Assembly: GCF_003855155.1 (NCBI RefSeq)
Contig: NZ_CP034073.1
Location: 3,038,001 to 3,102,000, forward strand
DNA: 64,000 bases
From: Shewanella psychromarinicola
GTDB taxonomy: Bacteria > Pseudomonadota > Gammaproteobacteria > Enterobacterales > Shewanellaceae
Direction: 5' to 3'
In this document: positions 22,971 through 32,168 of the stretch, piece after piece
Position numbering within the stretch: the stretch's first letter is position 1
Layout of the letters: the number at the start of each line of letters is the position of its first letter
Program-made: the position numbers and the translations under genes
Notes under the pieces: model-generated
Told to the model about the DNA's origin: nothing
Databases searched by the model: none
Seen by the model: only the letters and a program-made list of their open reading frames with translations

Positions 22971-24761
22971 CTATTGATTGAAGAGCCTGCGACCTTCGCG
23001 CATCACTTGGATCAATTCTGGCGCACTCAACTTTTTATCCAAGCGTTTGCTATAGTCTAAATCGTAAATGCGGTATTTGCCGAAACGATCTAATACGGTT
23101 ATCTCTGATTTTTGATAAATGGCAAAGCGGCGGCTGTCGCCAATATATACCCAGGTTTCATTGTTGGGCTCAAGTAAACCGCGGCCTGAGCTGTAATCTG
23201 TGCTTGGGTTCGTGCAGCCTAAAACATGGCTAAGCAAGGTTGGCGCGATGCCATAATGGCTGGTGCGGTAGTTGATTTTATTACTGTGACTATTTGGCCA
23301 ATGAATAATAAGTGGCACGTTGACATTATCTGGCGATAAATTACTGCGAGCATCATTAGTGTTGCTGGTAAATACTTGGCCGTAAGTGCCGGTGATCAGC
23401 ACGACGGTATCATCACTGACGTTATCGAGTAGAGTAGCCAGCTGTTGGTCAATAAAGTTAAGTGATTGACGATATTGATTAAACAACACTTTTTGTGCCG
23501 GCTTTAATGCCACGTGAGGTTTAACGGTTTGTATGCCTAGAAAACCTACGGGGGTGTCGTAGTCTTTTGGTGCAGTAAGGTTCACTAGGGTAAACCACGG
23601 TTGTGTTTGGTTAAGTTGCCATACATTTACTGCATTAATAGTGTTGATGTCGGCATCGGCGCTGCCATTTCTACCTTCACTGGTGTGCATGTGTATATCG
23701 TTAAACATGGCACTATTGGCAATATATTCATCACTTTTAGGCGCAAACATGGCCAATTGATAGCCTTGCTGCGTAAGAATGTTGGTTAAGATCGGGCTGG
23801 TGCTATCAAACTCTTTGCGATCGCTATAATTGCCTTGTAAACCATACATTAAGGTAAACATGCTGGTTTCAAAGTCAATGCCACCAGTATAATGATCCAT
23901 AAAGCGCTGATTTTGATTACGGTATTGACTTAAAAACGGCATGGTGACCTTGTCGACCATGTCTGCACGAAGGCTGTCTATGCTAATGACAAGAATATTT
24001 GGCTGGCTGTCTACAGTACATTGCATCGGGCTGATGGGATAGCTCAAATTGCGTGATTTAGTATTGCGATATTCAGTTGACCGCATGCTGCTGTCAATGC
24101 CATGGTTTTCCATAAATGATCGTGCTGTTGCAGGGTATGACACTGGGTATGCATCGTCAAAACGGGTGATTTCGGTTATGTTTGTAGCATCGGCCCAAAT
24201 ATGCAATAAATGGCTGCTGACAAAGCAGATACCAACAAACAGTACGACTTTGTTGCCCCATTGTTTTTTCTGAATTTTGTCGATGCGTTTCCACAAAAAA
24301 TTGGCAACCGTGAGTTCAACAACCACAATAACGATAGGGGTAACAATGTATGAGGTACTGTGTAATAGGGCGTTGAGGTCTTGCCAGGCTAAATCGAAGG
24401 CAAAGGGGCTTAAGTGGATGCCGTAGTCATCATAAATAATAGTGTCATATAGCAGAGCATATAATCCAATTGAGGCGATAAATGCAGCAAAACCGCGTAA
24501 AATTTTAGAATAAGGAAGCAATAAGGTAATCGGGAAGATAAAAATTAAGTAAACGATAAAGGCTAAAAACGTAAAGTGACCAATGGTACTGATGGCAAGA
24601 TATGACCAACCAATAACGGATTCTGGGTAGCCCACACTGCCAATATATCGAGCGCCAATTAACATCGCCAATATGCCATTAAAGAAGGCAAACCAGTGAC
24701 CCCAATTAACTAAGCGTGACACTTTATCACGCGTCATTTGCTGCTTTTTACGCTCGATCAT
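22971..24761 (-). CDS. yejM: Inner membrane sulfatase-like protein YejM/PbgA (LapC)
   Basis: 596 residues: five membrane segments in the first 190 residues (DUF3413), then a periplasmic sulfatase-fold domain (NILVISIDSLRADMVDKVTMPFLSQY, later DTVVLITGTYGQVF). In Enterobacteria this protein senses lipopolysaccharide and restrains LpxC breakdown through LapB. The usual sulfatase catalytic Cys/Ser site (CxPxR) is not seen, in line with a non-enzymatic role. It follows yejL by about 86 bp on the same strand, as in E. coli. The identity is firm from length, layout and neighbours. Confidence 0.9.
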   Translation of the reverse strand: MIERKKQQMTRDKVSRLVNWGHWFAFFNGILAMLIGARYIGSVGYPESVIGWSYLAISTIGHFTFLAFIVYLIFIFPITLLLPYSKILRGFAAFIASIGLYALLYDTIIYDDYGIHLSPFAFDLAWQDLNALLHSTSYIVTPIVIVVVELTVANFLWKRIDKIQKKQWGNKVVLFVGICFVSSHLLHIWADATNITEITRFDDAYPVSYPATARSFMENHGIDSSMRSTEYRNTKSRNLSYPISPMQCTVDSQPNILVISIDSLRADMVDKVTMPFLSQYRNQNQRFMDHYTGGIDFETSMFTLMYGLQGNYSDRKEFDSTSPILTNILTQQGYQLAMFAPKSDEYIANSAMFNDIHMHTSEGRNGSADADINTINAVNVWQLNQTQPWFTLVNLTAPKDYDTPVGFLGIQTVKPHVALKPAQKVLFNQYRQSLNFIDQQLATLLDNVSDDTVVLITGTYGQVFTSNTNDARSNLSPDNVNVPLIIHWPNSHSNKINYRTSHYGIAPTLLSHVLGCTNPSTDYSSGRGLLEPNNETWVYIGDSRRFAIYQKSEITVLDRFGKYRIYDLDYSKRLDKKLSAPELIQVMREGRRLFNQ

Positions 24762-24847
24762 GTTAACTCGTATTCCTGCATTATTATCAAAGACTATTCT
24801 CAGTGTAACTGATTGTTAGCCTTAGCGATAAAAATTTATTGAGTCGA

Positions 24848-25060
24848 TTACTTAACCGACTGTGTTAAGGCTTTGGCAAATTGCTCCGCGACTTTTTGAC
24901 GTGATTCACCTGGGACTTTTTGCTCGAGTAAATGCGTCACGCAGTTACCTAATACCATTAGGCTTAAATCGGTGGGGGCTTGATGCTTAGCGAGAACTGC
25001 AAGCAGCTCGCTGATAAGTGCTTCAACTTGAGTGTTTGTATATTTAGATTGAATTGCCAT
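24848..25060 (-). CDS. yejL: YejL family protein (DUF1414)
   Basis: 70 residues, small and helical, with the typical YejL sequence: KYTNTQVEALISELLAVL, HQAPTDLSLMVLGNCVTHLL. Its function is unknown. It stands between yejK and yejM exactly as in enterics and is probably the first gene of a yejL-yejM operon. Confidence 0.92.
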   Translation of the reverse strand: MAIQSKYTNTQVEALISELLAVLAKHQAPTDLSLMVLGNCVTHLLEQKVPGESRQKVAEQFAKALTQSVK

Positions 25061-25242
25061 AGTCAGAAAACGTCAATAAAGAATGAATTAGCTGCACATA
25101 ATAACGGATTTAGTCGTCGCTCGCCTCAAGTTTTATTCGGTCTATGTAAGGAATATCGTAAACCCTGTTCGATTTACACGCTTGGTCTGATATCATTCTT
25201 TCATAAATTATCATCTGCGACAGACTAGGATTAACAAGGCTT

Positions 25243-26271
25243 ATGAGCATTAGGATTGAGCAAGCAATTATTCACGAAATCTCTCAAGACAGTCAGGGGG
25301 AAATGCGCTGTCGTTTACGCCCGCAACCGTTGTTTAATACTCACGCTGTTGAAACCATGTTAGAAGAGTTACATCAAACCTTTACGGGTAAAGCGGGTAA
25401 GGGGTTTGGTTTTTTTGGTACCAGTGGTGATGATGGCGAAGCCAATGATGCTTTTTCTAATGCTCTGACAGGATATCGCAGTAGCGATTTAGGCTTTGTT
25501 GAATTTAGTGGCCAAGCGAGCCAATTGTTACAGCAAGAACTGGCCAAGTACGATTTTAGCCAAGGCGGTTTTTTATTGATGTCTTGCTACACCAGCATGA
25601 CGAGCGATTATTTGTTTGTGGCGCTATTAAGCGCGAAGTCGTCGATGACGGTGTTAGATGATATGGAATTGTCGCAAAACAACCATTTAGATTTAAACAA
25701 TATTCAACTAGCCGCGCGAATTGATTTAACCGAGTGGCAGGCAGATAAAAGCTCTCGTAAGTATATTTCGTTTATTCGTGGCCGCGCGGGCCGTAAAGTG
25801 GCTGACTTCTTTTTAGATTTTATGGGCTGTGTCGAAGGCGTTAACATCAAAGCGCAAAACAAAACCTTGATCCATGCGGTTGAAGATTTTGTGTCGGGCA
25901 GTGAGTTAACCAAAGATGAACGCCAAGAGTGTCGCAATAAAGTGTTTGAATATTGTTCTGAACGAGCGGATTCAGGGGATGCGATTGAAGTAAAAGATTT
26001 AGCCGACGAGTTAGCCGACACGGGTATGGATTCATTTTACGATTTTGCTTGTGGCGGCAGTTATGAGTTAGATGATGAGTTTCCGGCAGATAAAGCCAGT
26101 TTACGTAGCTTGAAGAAGTTTTCAGGTACCGGCGGCGGGGTGACATTGAGTTTTGATAGTGGGCATTTAGGTGAGCGGGTTATTTATGACCCGATATCTG
26201 ACACTCTTTTGATTAAAGGTGTGCCGGCCAATTTGAAAGACCAATTGGATCGTCGTTTAAAAGGCGATTAA
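25243..26271 (+). CDS. yejK: Nucleoid-associated protein YejK (NdpA)
   Basis: 342 residues matching the 37-kDa nucleoid-associated protein family along the full length ([21 protein letters not shown] at the start, [23 protein letters not shown] in the middle, a helical C-terminal part). YejK binds the nucleoid and interacts with topoisomerase subunits in other bacteria. The gene is divergent from yejL, and the 180 bp between them must hold both promoters. Confidence 0.93.
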   Translation: MSIRIEQAIIHEISQDSQGEMRCRLRPQPLFNTHAVETMLEELHQTFTGKAGKGFGFFGTSGDDGEANDAFSNALTGYRSSDLGFVEFSGQASQLLQQELAKYDFSQGGFLLMSCYTSMTSDYLFVALLSAKSSMTVLDDMELSQNNHLDLNNIQLAARIDLTEWQADKSSRKYISFIRGRAGRKVADFFLDFMGCVEGVNIKAQNKTLIHAVEDFVSGSELTKDERQECRNKVFEYCSERADSGDAIEVKDLADELADTGMDSFYDFACGGSYELDDEFPADKASLRSLKKFSGTGGGVTLSFDSGHLGERVIYDPISDTLLIKGVPANLKDQLDRRLKGD

Positions 26272-26755
26272 TTTAATTTTAACCGGTTATATGTTGTTTA
26301 TGTGTTTTAATCGCGCCCTATTTGGGCGCTTTTTTATGAGCGAATATACTGACACCAAGTCATGTAAGTCTAACTCGGGTTATGTTTTTTTGAATGTGCG
26401 AGCAACTGAGGCTGATGTTGGGTATGTTAGGTATTACTTCACGAGTGATGTTTCCGTTGAGTGGTGCGATGCGTTACGCTAATGAGTAGTAAAAAGTATG
26501 CCAACTATTTACATCAATACACTTAACCGTAACGCTGGATAAGCGTTGAGGTTACTTATAGTTAGACAGTGTAAGTCAGTCTGAACTCATCACTGTGATA
26601 TTAGAATTTATATAACTGCTTATATTAAGTGGTACGATTTTTGGCGCTATTGAACATTTTACTTTTCATTCATTGGTAGTTGGGTAAACTAGCGCCACTT
26701 TTTGAGTGTTTATGTTTGTTATGCTTTGTATGGCCTAACAGACTTTGGGGGAGCG
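26272..26755. other. yejK-corA intergenic region with terminator
   Basis: At 26313-26335 GCGCCC-TATTT-GGGCGC followed by T6 ends yejK. Before corA lies a long leader with a stem AACGCT / AAGCGTT near 26535 next to GTTGAGGTTA, which recurs inverted beyond corA (27918 and 27992). A regulated Mg2+ leader is possible but not shown. Confidence 0.5.
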
Positions 26756-27703
26756 ATGATCACTGCATACGCCTATCAAAATAGAGAATTAATCACCACC
26801 GAATTGAAGGTTGGCGATAAAGTGCCCGAGTCGACCTTGTGGTTAGATTTATTAAAACCCGACGACGAAGAGCGCAAATGGTTGAGATTATTTTCTGCTG
26901 AAGAAGTCCCTGATGAAGAAGATATAAATGAAATTGAAGCCTCAGCGCGTTTTTATCAGAACAAAGATGGCTTACATATTAACTCGTTGTTTCCACAGCG
27001 AGTGAGTTCAGATGTACGTGCTGTGAACGTGTCATTCAACTTGCGTGAACGTTTCTTGCTGACATTACGTGAAGAAGATGTGGGTCTTATCCGTTTATTA
27101 CGTAATTACTTACGTTTAGGCCGCTTGGATATTACGACTCCACAGGGGTTATTGTTAGAGTTGTTTAATTTAAAAGTAGATTATCTATCTGACTTAATTG
27201 AAGACGTGTACAGCGTATTAGAAAATGTCGGCGAGCAAGTGTTTAATGACGAAGAGCTTGATGACGTGTTTAAACTAATCATCTTGCAAGAAGATTCTAA
27301 CGGTAAAATTCGGTTAAGTTTATTGGATACTCAGCGTTCACTTCGTTATATGCAACGTTATTACCGAGACAGTTTATCGGATGAAAATTTAAAAGATATT
27401 CGTGAGATGTTATCGGATATTGAATCATTGATGCCACACAGTCAGTTTATTTTCGACAAGTTACAGTTCTTGCTGGACGCGGCTATGGGCTTCAGTGGTT
27501 TGCAACAAAACAAAATTATTAAGATATTTTCGGTATCGGCAGTGGTGTTTCTTCCTCCTACATTGATTGCTAGCAGTTATGGGATGAACTTTCATATTAT
27601 GCCTGAACTCGATTGGCGATTTGGCTATCCGATGGCGGTCGCATTAATGCTTGCCAGCGCGGCGGGAACGTATTTTTTCTTTAAACGAAAAGGTTGGTTA
27701 TAG
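26756..27703 (+). CDS. corA: Magnesium/cobalt transporter CorA
   Basis: The start is taken at 26756 because GGGGGAG lies 3-9 nt upstream; this gives 315 residues against 316 in E. coli. The cytoplasmic funnel domain comes first, then two membrane segments near the end (IFSVSAVVFLPPTLIASSYGMNF and YPMAVALMLASAAGTYFFF) with the family's GMN motif in YGMNF. CorA forms a pentameric channel for Mg2+ (and Co2+, Ni2+). A strong terminator follows. A longer TTG frame from 26702 adds 18 residues unlike CorA and is rejected. Confidence 0.95.
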   Translation: MITAYAYQNRELITTELKVGDKVPESTLWLDLLKPDDEERKWLRLFSAEEVPDEEDINEIEASARFYQNKDGLHINSLFPQRVSSDVRAVNVSFNLRERFLLTLREEDVGLIRLLRNYLRLGRLDITTPQGLLLELFNLKVDYLSDLIEDVYSVLENVGEQVFNDEELDDVFKLIILQEDSNGKIRLSLLDTQRSLRYMQRYYRDSLSDENLKDIREMLSDIESLMPHSQFIFDKLQFLLDAAMGFSGLQQNKIIKIFSVSAVVFLPPTLIASSYGMNFHIMPELDWRFGYPMAVALMLASAAGTYFFFKRKGWL

Positions 27704-27729
27704 CAGCAATCTATCTGACAAGATTAACG

Positions 27730-27759
27730 CCATCAATTGTTGTCAGTTGATGGTTTTTT
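27730..27759 (+). terminator. Terminator of corA
   Basis: CCATCAA, 10-nt loop, TTGATGG, then seven T residues, 27 bp past the stop codon. Confidence 0.88.
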
Positions 27760-28060
27760 TACACCCAAAAATAACGGAAGTGGGTATTAGTTATCTGAAC
27801 TGACCTTAAGACCATTATTGTTTAATTGGACTCAATAACCCAAAAAAGCCACGACTTACTTCAACATTATGGTGGTGTCATATTGATCTTTCATTGTTAG
27901 ATAAGGGCCTGACGGAAAGCAGTAATACGTAACCTCAACTCAGAATAGATGCTGAAATAGGCTGTTTTATAACCGTTTATAATTCCACGTTGAGGTTATT
28001 TAGTTTGCAACGTTGAAATGAGCCAGTGATTAACAAAAACAGCGTTATTTCTCTAGCCCA
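27760..28060. other. Gene-free stretch with spaced inverted repeat
   Basis: TAACCTCAAC near 27930 and GTTGAGGTTA near 27993 form a 10-bp inverted repeat about 55 bp apart; a third copy of the motif is in the corA leader. No gene is seen. Confidence 0.45.
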
Positions 28061-29317
28061 CTAGTTTTGGCCAATACCTACGCTAATTTTTTCTCTAGGA
28101 TTTAAGTATTTATGGACTTTTTCAGGTAATGCTGCGGCAGGTAGACTGCGGACAATACTCAGGCCTTCATCTTGTAAGCTAATGATTGGGGCTAAATCTT
28201 TAGGTACCAGTTGATCGTAAACCACAATATTAGGGCACAACAGCTTCTGTAAATTTACCGACATAACCATCGCAAATTGGCCACTGGATAACTCAATAAT
28301 ACTGCCAGGCGGGTAAACACCTAATATTTTGATTAGTTTACTAATGTATTCAGTATTTAATTTACTTTTATAATTTTTATACAACAACCCCAAGGCGATA
28401 CTGGGCGTTTTCCCCTTGATTTGGTTGGTTCCATTACACAGGTTGTCGTATTCATTAACCACCGCGATCAACTGTGACAGCTTGTCTAACTTGTCGGCTT
28501 TGAGCCCTTGTGGGTAGCCACTGCCATCTAAAAACTCGTGGTGATTAGCGATTAACGGTCTGGCTTCATCCGGAAAACTGTCAGCCAGTTTTAACAAGTT
28601 AATACCCATCAGCGGATGTTGTTTTATAAAATTTTGTTCAGGTGTGGTTAGCGCCAGTCGTTTATTGAGGATATTGCTGGGTACTTTTAATTTACCTATA
28701 TCGTGAAATAACCCACCAATACCAATAATTTCAACTTCTTCGCGGCTCCAGCCTAGCTCTTTTGCGGTTAACATACTTAACATGGCGACGTTGAGTGAAT
28801 GGTGATAAATATGCTCATCATTTTTAGCATCGCCCATTAAATGCAAGGCTAAATTGTCGCTATTAAGTAGCATGTTGGTCATGTTGCTGATGAGGTCTTT
28901 CACTTCACTGACCGCATTGAGTGGCCGGCTACTGATTTTAGAGACCATTGAACGCATCATCGACACTGAGCGATTAAATTGTTGTTCGGTTTTCTTTAAA
29001 TCTCGTTTGAGCTTTTGTTGCTCATCTATTTTGGCCGACTTCTGGCTGATCATTTGTTCTTTTAGTGCGTTTAGGGCCTGCTCGTCGGGTTTTGGGATGT
29101 TGGCATTCTGGGACGTTACAGGTTCAACATCACTCTTTTCGGGATCAAAAAAAACATCTTTTAGACCTAAGCCTTTGATAAGTTCGATTTGTGCCGCGTC
29201 TTTAATTTTAAAACTGCTAAACAGGAAAGGGTGGTCTTTCCAGGAAATCGGCAAGCGGATAAAGGTGCCAACTTGTAATTGTTCAACAGAGATTTTTTGG
29301 TTTTTTTTCATATTCAA
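28061..29317 (-). CDS. HD-GYP domain cyclic-di-GMP phosphodiesterase-like protein with DUF3391
   Basis: 418 residues. An N-terminal DUF3391 region (QKISVEQLQVGTFIRLPISW) is followed by an HD-GYP domain: HHSLNVAMLS, FHDIGKLKVP (the HD pair), and NHHEFLDGSGYP, which keeps the HHExxDGSGYP signature of active c-di-GMP phosphodiesterases. No sensor or membrane segment is visible, so it should be cytosolic. It is transcribed divergently from the oxygenase gene. Activity is likely since all HD and GYP metal ligands are present, but the cellular process it controls cannot be told. Confidence 0.9.
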   Translation of the reverse strand: MNMKKNQKISVEQLQVGTFIRLPISWKDHPFLFSSFKIKDAAQIELIKGLGLKDVFFDPEKSDVEPVTSQNANIPKPDEQALNALKEQMISQKSAKIDEQQKLKRDLKKTEQQFNRSVSMMRSMVSKISSRPLNAVSEVKDLISNMTNMLLNSDNLALHLMGDAKNDEHIYHHSLNVAMLSMLTAKELGWSREEVEIIGIGGLFHDIGKLKVPSNILNKRLALTTPEQNFIKQHPLMGINLLKLADSFPDEARPLIANHHEFLDGSGYPQGLKADKLDKLSQLIAVVNEYDNLCNGTNQIKGKTPSIALGLLYKNYKSKLNTEYISKLIKILGVYPPGSIIELSSGQFAMVMSVNLQKLLCPNIVVYDQLVPKDLAPIISLQDEGLSIVRSLPAAALPEKVHKYLNPREKISVGIGQN

Positions 29318-29426
29318 TCGATAGTTACTTTGAAGAACAATGAGCTATGTTATGCATTGCCCTTTACAGGCACTTAAATTGCGTGGCAGCATACTACTAT
29401 AAATTTATTAACAATAGTTACTCCCT

Positions 29427-30122
29427 ATGGATTTTATTGAAGTATATCCCAATGCGATAAGTAATGATTTATGCGATCGCTTAATTGCGGCATTTGAAAC
29501 GCATCCGAGTGTGGGTCCTGGCCATACAGGTGCTGGTGTCGATACCGAAAAAAAACGCAGCCGTGATTTAATGTTAGATGCTTGTGATGATTTAGCCGAA
29601 TTAAAAAACGAACTATTAGCGGCGACGTTTACTCACATCAGCAACTATTTTACTCAGTATTCATTAACTTTAATGGGGTCGGTGTCAGTGCAAGTGACTG
29701 ATGAAAACGGTCAACCACAAACCTTAACACCTGATAATTTTGCGGCATTGGGTCAACCAAGGGCGGCGGCGTTAACTAAGTACCTGTATCGCAGTGGTAC
29801 CATCAATGTGCAGCATTATCAGCAAGGTGTAGGTGGCTATCCACATTGGCATTCAGAGCAGTTTCCACAGAAGGGCCATAATGAAGCACTTCATCGGGTG
29901 GTGTTATATATGTTTTATCTCAATGATGTGGAAGAGGGGGGTGAAACGGAGTTTTACTATCAGCAACGAAAAATAAGCCCTAAAAAAGGCACCATGGTGA
30001 TAGCACCTGCCGGTTTTACTCATAGTCATCGTGGTAATGTTCCCATTAGCAATGATAAGTATATTGCCACTTCGTGGGTGATGTTTAATCGTGCCGAGCA
30101 GCTTTATGCGCCATTAAGTTAG
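29427..30122 (+). CDS. 2-oxoglutarate/Fe(II)-dependent oxygenase (prolyl 4-hydroxylase-like)
   Basis: 231 residues with the double-stranded beta-helix pattern of P4H-type oxygenases: a first iron motif in YPHWHSEQF (His and Glu), GGETEFYY, PKKGTMVIAPAG, a distal His in THSHRGNVP and the 2-oxoglutarate-binding Lys in NDKYIATSW. The first motif uses Glu where many relatives have Asp. No signal peptide. The substrate is unknown; relatives hydroxylate proteins or small molecules. It stands alone as a single gene. Confidence 0.82.
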   Translation: MDFIEVYPNAISNDLCDRLIAAFETHPSVGPGHTGAGVDTEKKRSRDLMLDACDDLAELKNELLAATFTHISNYFTQYSLTLMGSVSVQVTDENGQPQTLTPDNFAALGQPRAAALTKYLYRSGTINVQHYQQGVGGYPHWHSEQFPQKGHNEALHRVVLYMFYLNDVEEGGETEFYYQQRKISPKKGTMVIAPAGFTHSHRGNVPISNDKYIATSWVMFNRAEQLYAPLS

Positions 30123-30561
30123 CGATTACTGTCGGGTAAAGCGAGTGATAGCATTATATGCTTAGGTGCTTATACGGTTAGTTGCTTAGTTGCTTAGTTG
30201 CTTAGGCTTATACGGTTAGCGCCACTTGCACTTGATTACCCAGAGTTGATAACGGCACTGGTAAGTGATGTGACAAAATAGGATCCTCTTTAATGACTAC
30301 TATACGCATAATTGATCCTTGTTGAACCGTCACTATTTTGAAATTTGTTGTTTTGATATTAGCTGACAAGTTGATCTGGTTGAGTATTGAACAGGCTTAT
30401 AGTGGCCTTTATATAGCGTTTTGTTGCGAGAGTGACAATAACCAGCGTTATTTTAACTGCTATTTTTGCTCATGTTTGTCACATTGAATTCGCTTTTCGA
30501 TGTAATCAAGGATCAGGTACGGTAGAATAGCCGCATTGATAAAATACCTTCCAAGATTGAA
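30123..30561. other. Intergenic region with short tandem repeats
   Basis: TTGCTTAG occurs three times in tandem at 30182-30205, bracketed by two copies of GCTTATACGGTTAG (30168 and 30207). Next to it lies the response-regulator fragment. The rest must include the promoter of the ABC transporter operon; nothing else is seen. Confidence 0.6.
30208..30309 (-). pseudogene. Amino-terminal fragment of a response regulator
   Basis: A 33-residue frame begins MRIVVIKEDPILSHHL and goes on through LGNQVQVAL, resembling the first strand and helix of OmpR/PhoP-type receiver domains (MRI-VIEDD-LLxHHL...LGxQV). One acidic-pocket residue is changed to Lys, and the frame stops before the phosphoacceptor Asp. 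It is a remnant; the short repeats lie directly at its end. Confidence 0.42.
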
Positions 30562-31416
30562 ATGAAACTAACACACTTATTATCAGCAAGTTTTTTAAGC
30601 TTATTTTCGACGTTTGCATTAAGTGCAACCTTTACCTTTACTGCTATACCCGATGAAGATGAAAGTCAGCTTCGGACTCGGTTTGATAAAGTGGCCGTTT
30701 ATTTGTCTGAGCAATTGGGCGTGGACGTTAAGTATATCCCGGTAAAGTCTTACTCCGCTGCGGTAACTGCTTTTCGTAATAATCAGGTACAACTTGCATG
30801 GTTTGGCGGTTTATCTGGTGTGCAGGCGCGCCGCTTAGTGCCCGGTTCAGAGGCGATAGCACAAGGATTTGAAGATCAGTCTTTCAAGAGTTATTTGATA
30901 GCTCATCATTCTACTGACATTACCCCTTCAGATAATTTCCCTTTACTCAATGATTATACCTTTACATTTGGCTCTAAAGATTCAACTTCAGGGCGTTTAA
31001 TGCCGCAGTATTTTATTGAGCGCAACTTAGATAAGCCGATTGAAAAGATTTTCAAACGTATTGGCTTCTCGGGTGATCATAGTCGTACCATTAGCCAAGT
31101 TGAAGCCGGTGTATACCAAGTGGGTGCGGTTAATTATAAAGTGTGGGACACAGCCGTTGAAAAAGGTGAGGTTGATACCAGCAAAGTTAAGGTGATTTGG
31201 GAAAGCCCTAGCTATCCAGATTATCAATGGACTGTCCGTGCTGGTGTAGATAATGCCTTTGGTGAAGGTTTTAAAGAAAAGTTAACCCAAGTATTAATTG
31301 GGATGACGGATAAGGATTTATTAGCCAGCTTTCCGCGTCAATCGTTTGTACCTGCCCAAAACAAGGACTATGAACCAATTGAGCGTGTCGCGAAAACAAT
31401 CGGAATGCTTGATTAA
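30562..31416 (+). CDS. PhnD-type ABC transporter substrate-binding protein (putative selenate)
   Basis: 284 residues with a signal peptide (about 1-22). The sequence FTAIPDEDESQLRTRFDKVA and AFRNNQVQLAWFGGLSGVQA is typical of PhnD-like binding proteins, in particular the group named as putative selenate ABC transporter binding proteins. It binds an oxyanion in the periplasm for the two membrane-associated partners encoded downstream. The stop codon overlaps the ATPase start region, so the genes form an operon. The selenate assignment is family-based and not proven; phosphonate, phosphite or arsenate-like oxyanions are other options. Confidence 0.82.
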   Translation: MKLTHLLSASFLSLFSTFALSATFTFTAIPDEDESQLRTRFDKVAVYLSEQLGVDVKYIPVKSYSAAVTAFRNNQVQLAWFGGLSGVQARRLVPGSEAIAQGFEDQSFKSYLIAHHSTDITPSDNFPLLNDYTFTFGSKDSTSGRLMPQYFIERNLDKPIEKIFKRIGFSGDHSRTISQVEAGVYQVGAVNYKVWDTAVEKGEVDTSKVKVIWESPSYPDYQWTVRAGVDNAFGEGFKEKLTQVLIGMTDKDLLASFPRQSFVPAQNKDYEPIERVAKTIGMLD

Positions 31417-32093
31417 TGTTGTCGTTGACCGATGTTGATTTAGGTTATAGCCAGAAAATTATTTTACCTAAGGTTAACTTGTCATTTAAGGCAAATGAGC
31501 ATGTGGCCATTTTAGGCCCTTCTGGCGTGGGTAAAACCACGCTGTTGCATTACTTATATCAACAACTGTCTGAGCAAACGTGTTTGTGTTCTCAAGCACA
31601 AGGGCTGGTTGATAATTTATCGATATATCATAATGTGTTTATTGGTGGGTTAGCGCGTTATTCTCGTTGGTATAATTTGGCTAATTTGCTGTTGCCGTTT
31701 AGCAAACCACAACAACAAATAGCCGTTCTTTGTCAGCAATTAGAGTTAGCGGTGCCGCTGCAACAAAAAGTCAGCGAATTGTCGGGCGGCCAACGTCAAC
31801 GTGTGGCATTAGCCAGATCGTTATTTCAACAACAAACTATATTTATGGGTGATGAGCCCTTTTCTGCGTTAGACCCATTAATGGGCTTACGATTATTAAG
31901 CTTGATTAAGCAAACACATCAGAGTGTGATTTGTGTGTTGCATGATGCCGAATTAGCGTTAGCACATTTTGACCGTATTATCGTGATCAGCGATGGCAAA
32001 GTGGCCCTAGATGATAAAGCCGATCAATTATCTCTGGCTTATTTGTCTCAGCATTACGCATTATCTGATGTACCAAAACATGATGTGGCATAA
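31416..32093 (+). CDS. ABC transporter ATP-binding protein
   Basis: 225 residues. Walker A GPSGVGKTTLL (about 33-43), signature LSGGQRQRVALARS, Walker B TIFMGDEP and the switch His in CVLHDAELAL are all present. The segment between Walker A and the signature is shorter than in most relatives. It overlaps the binding-protein stop codon by one base and drives the fused permease encoded next. Confidence 0.93.
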   Translation: MLSLTDVDLGYSQKIILPKVNLSFKANEHVAILGPSGVGKTTLLHYLYQQLSEQTCLCSQAQGLVDNLSIYHNVFIGGLARYSRWYNLANLLLPFSKPQQQIAVLCQQLELAVPLQQKVSELSGGQRQRVALARSLFQQQTIFMGDEPFSALDPLMGLRLLSLIKQTHQSVICVLHDAELALAHFDRIIVISDGKVALDDKADQLSLAYLSQHYALSDVPKHDVA

Positions 32094-32168
32094 ATATGAG
32101 CATGTCGATGTTGCTAAGCACATTTTTTATAACCGACTTTTTATCATTCTGTAACAGCCTCTTCTATT

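Noticed and set aside
26291..26482. 63-codon frame between yejK and corA
   Set aside because: It begins in the yejK terminator and shows no protein-like features.
26701..26755. Upstream extension of CorA
   Set aside because: The first 18 residues of the longer frame are unlike CorA, and a good ribosome site supports the start at 26756.
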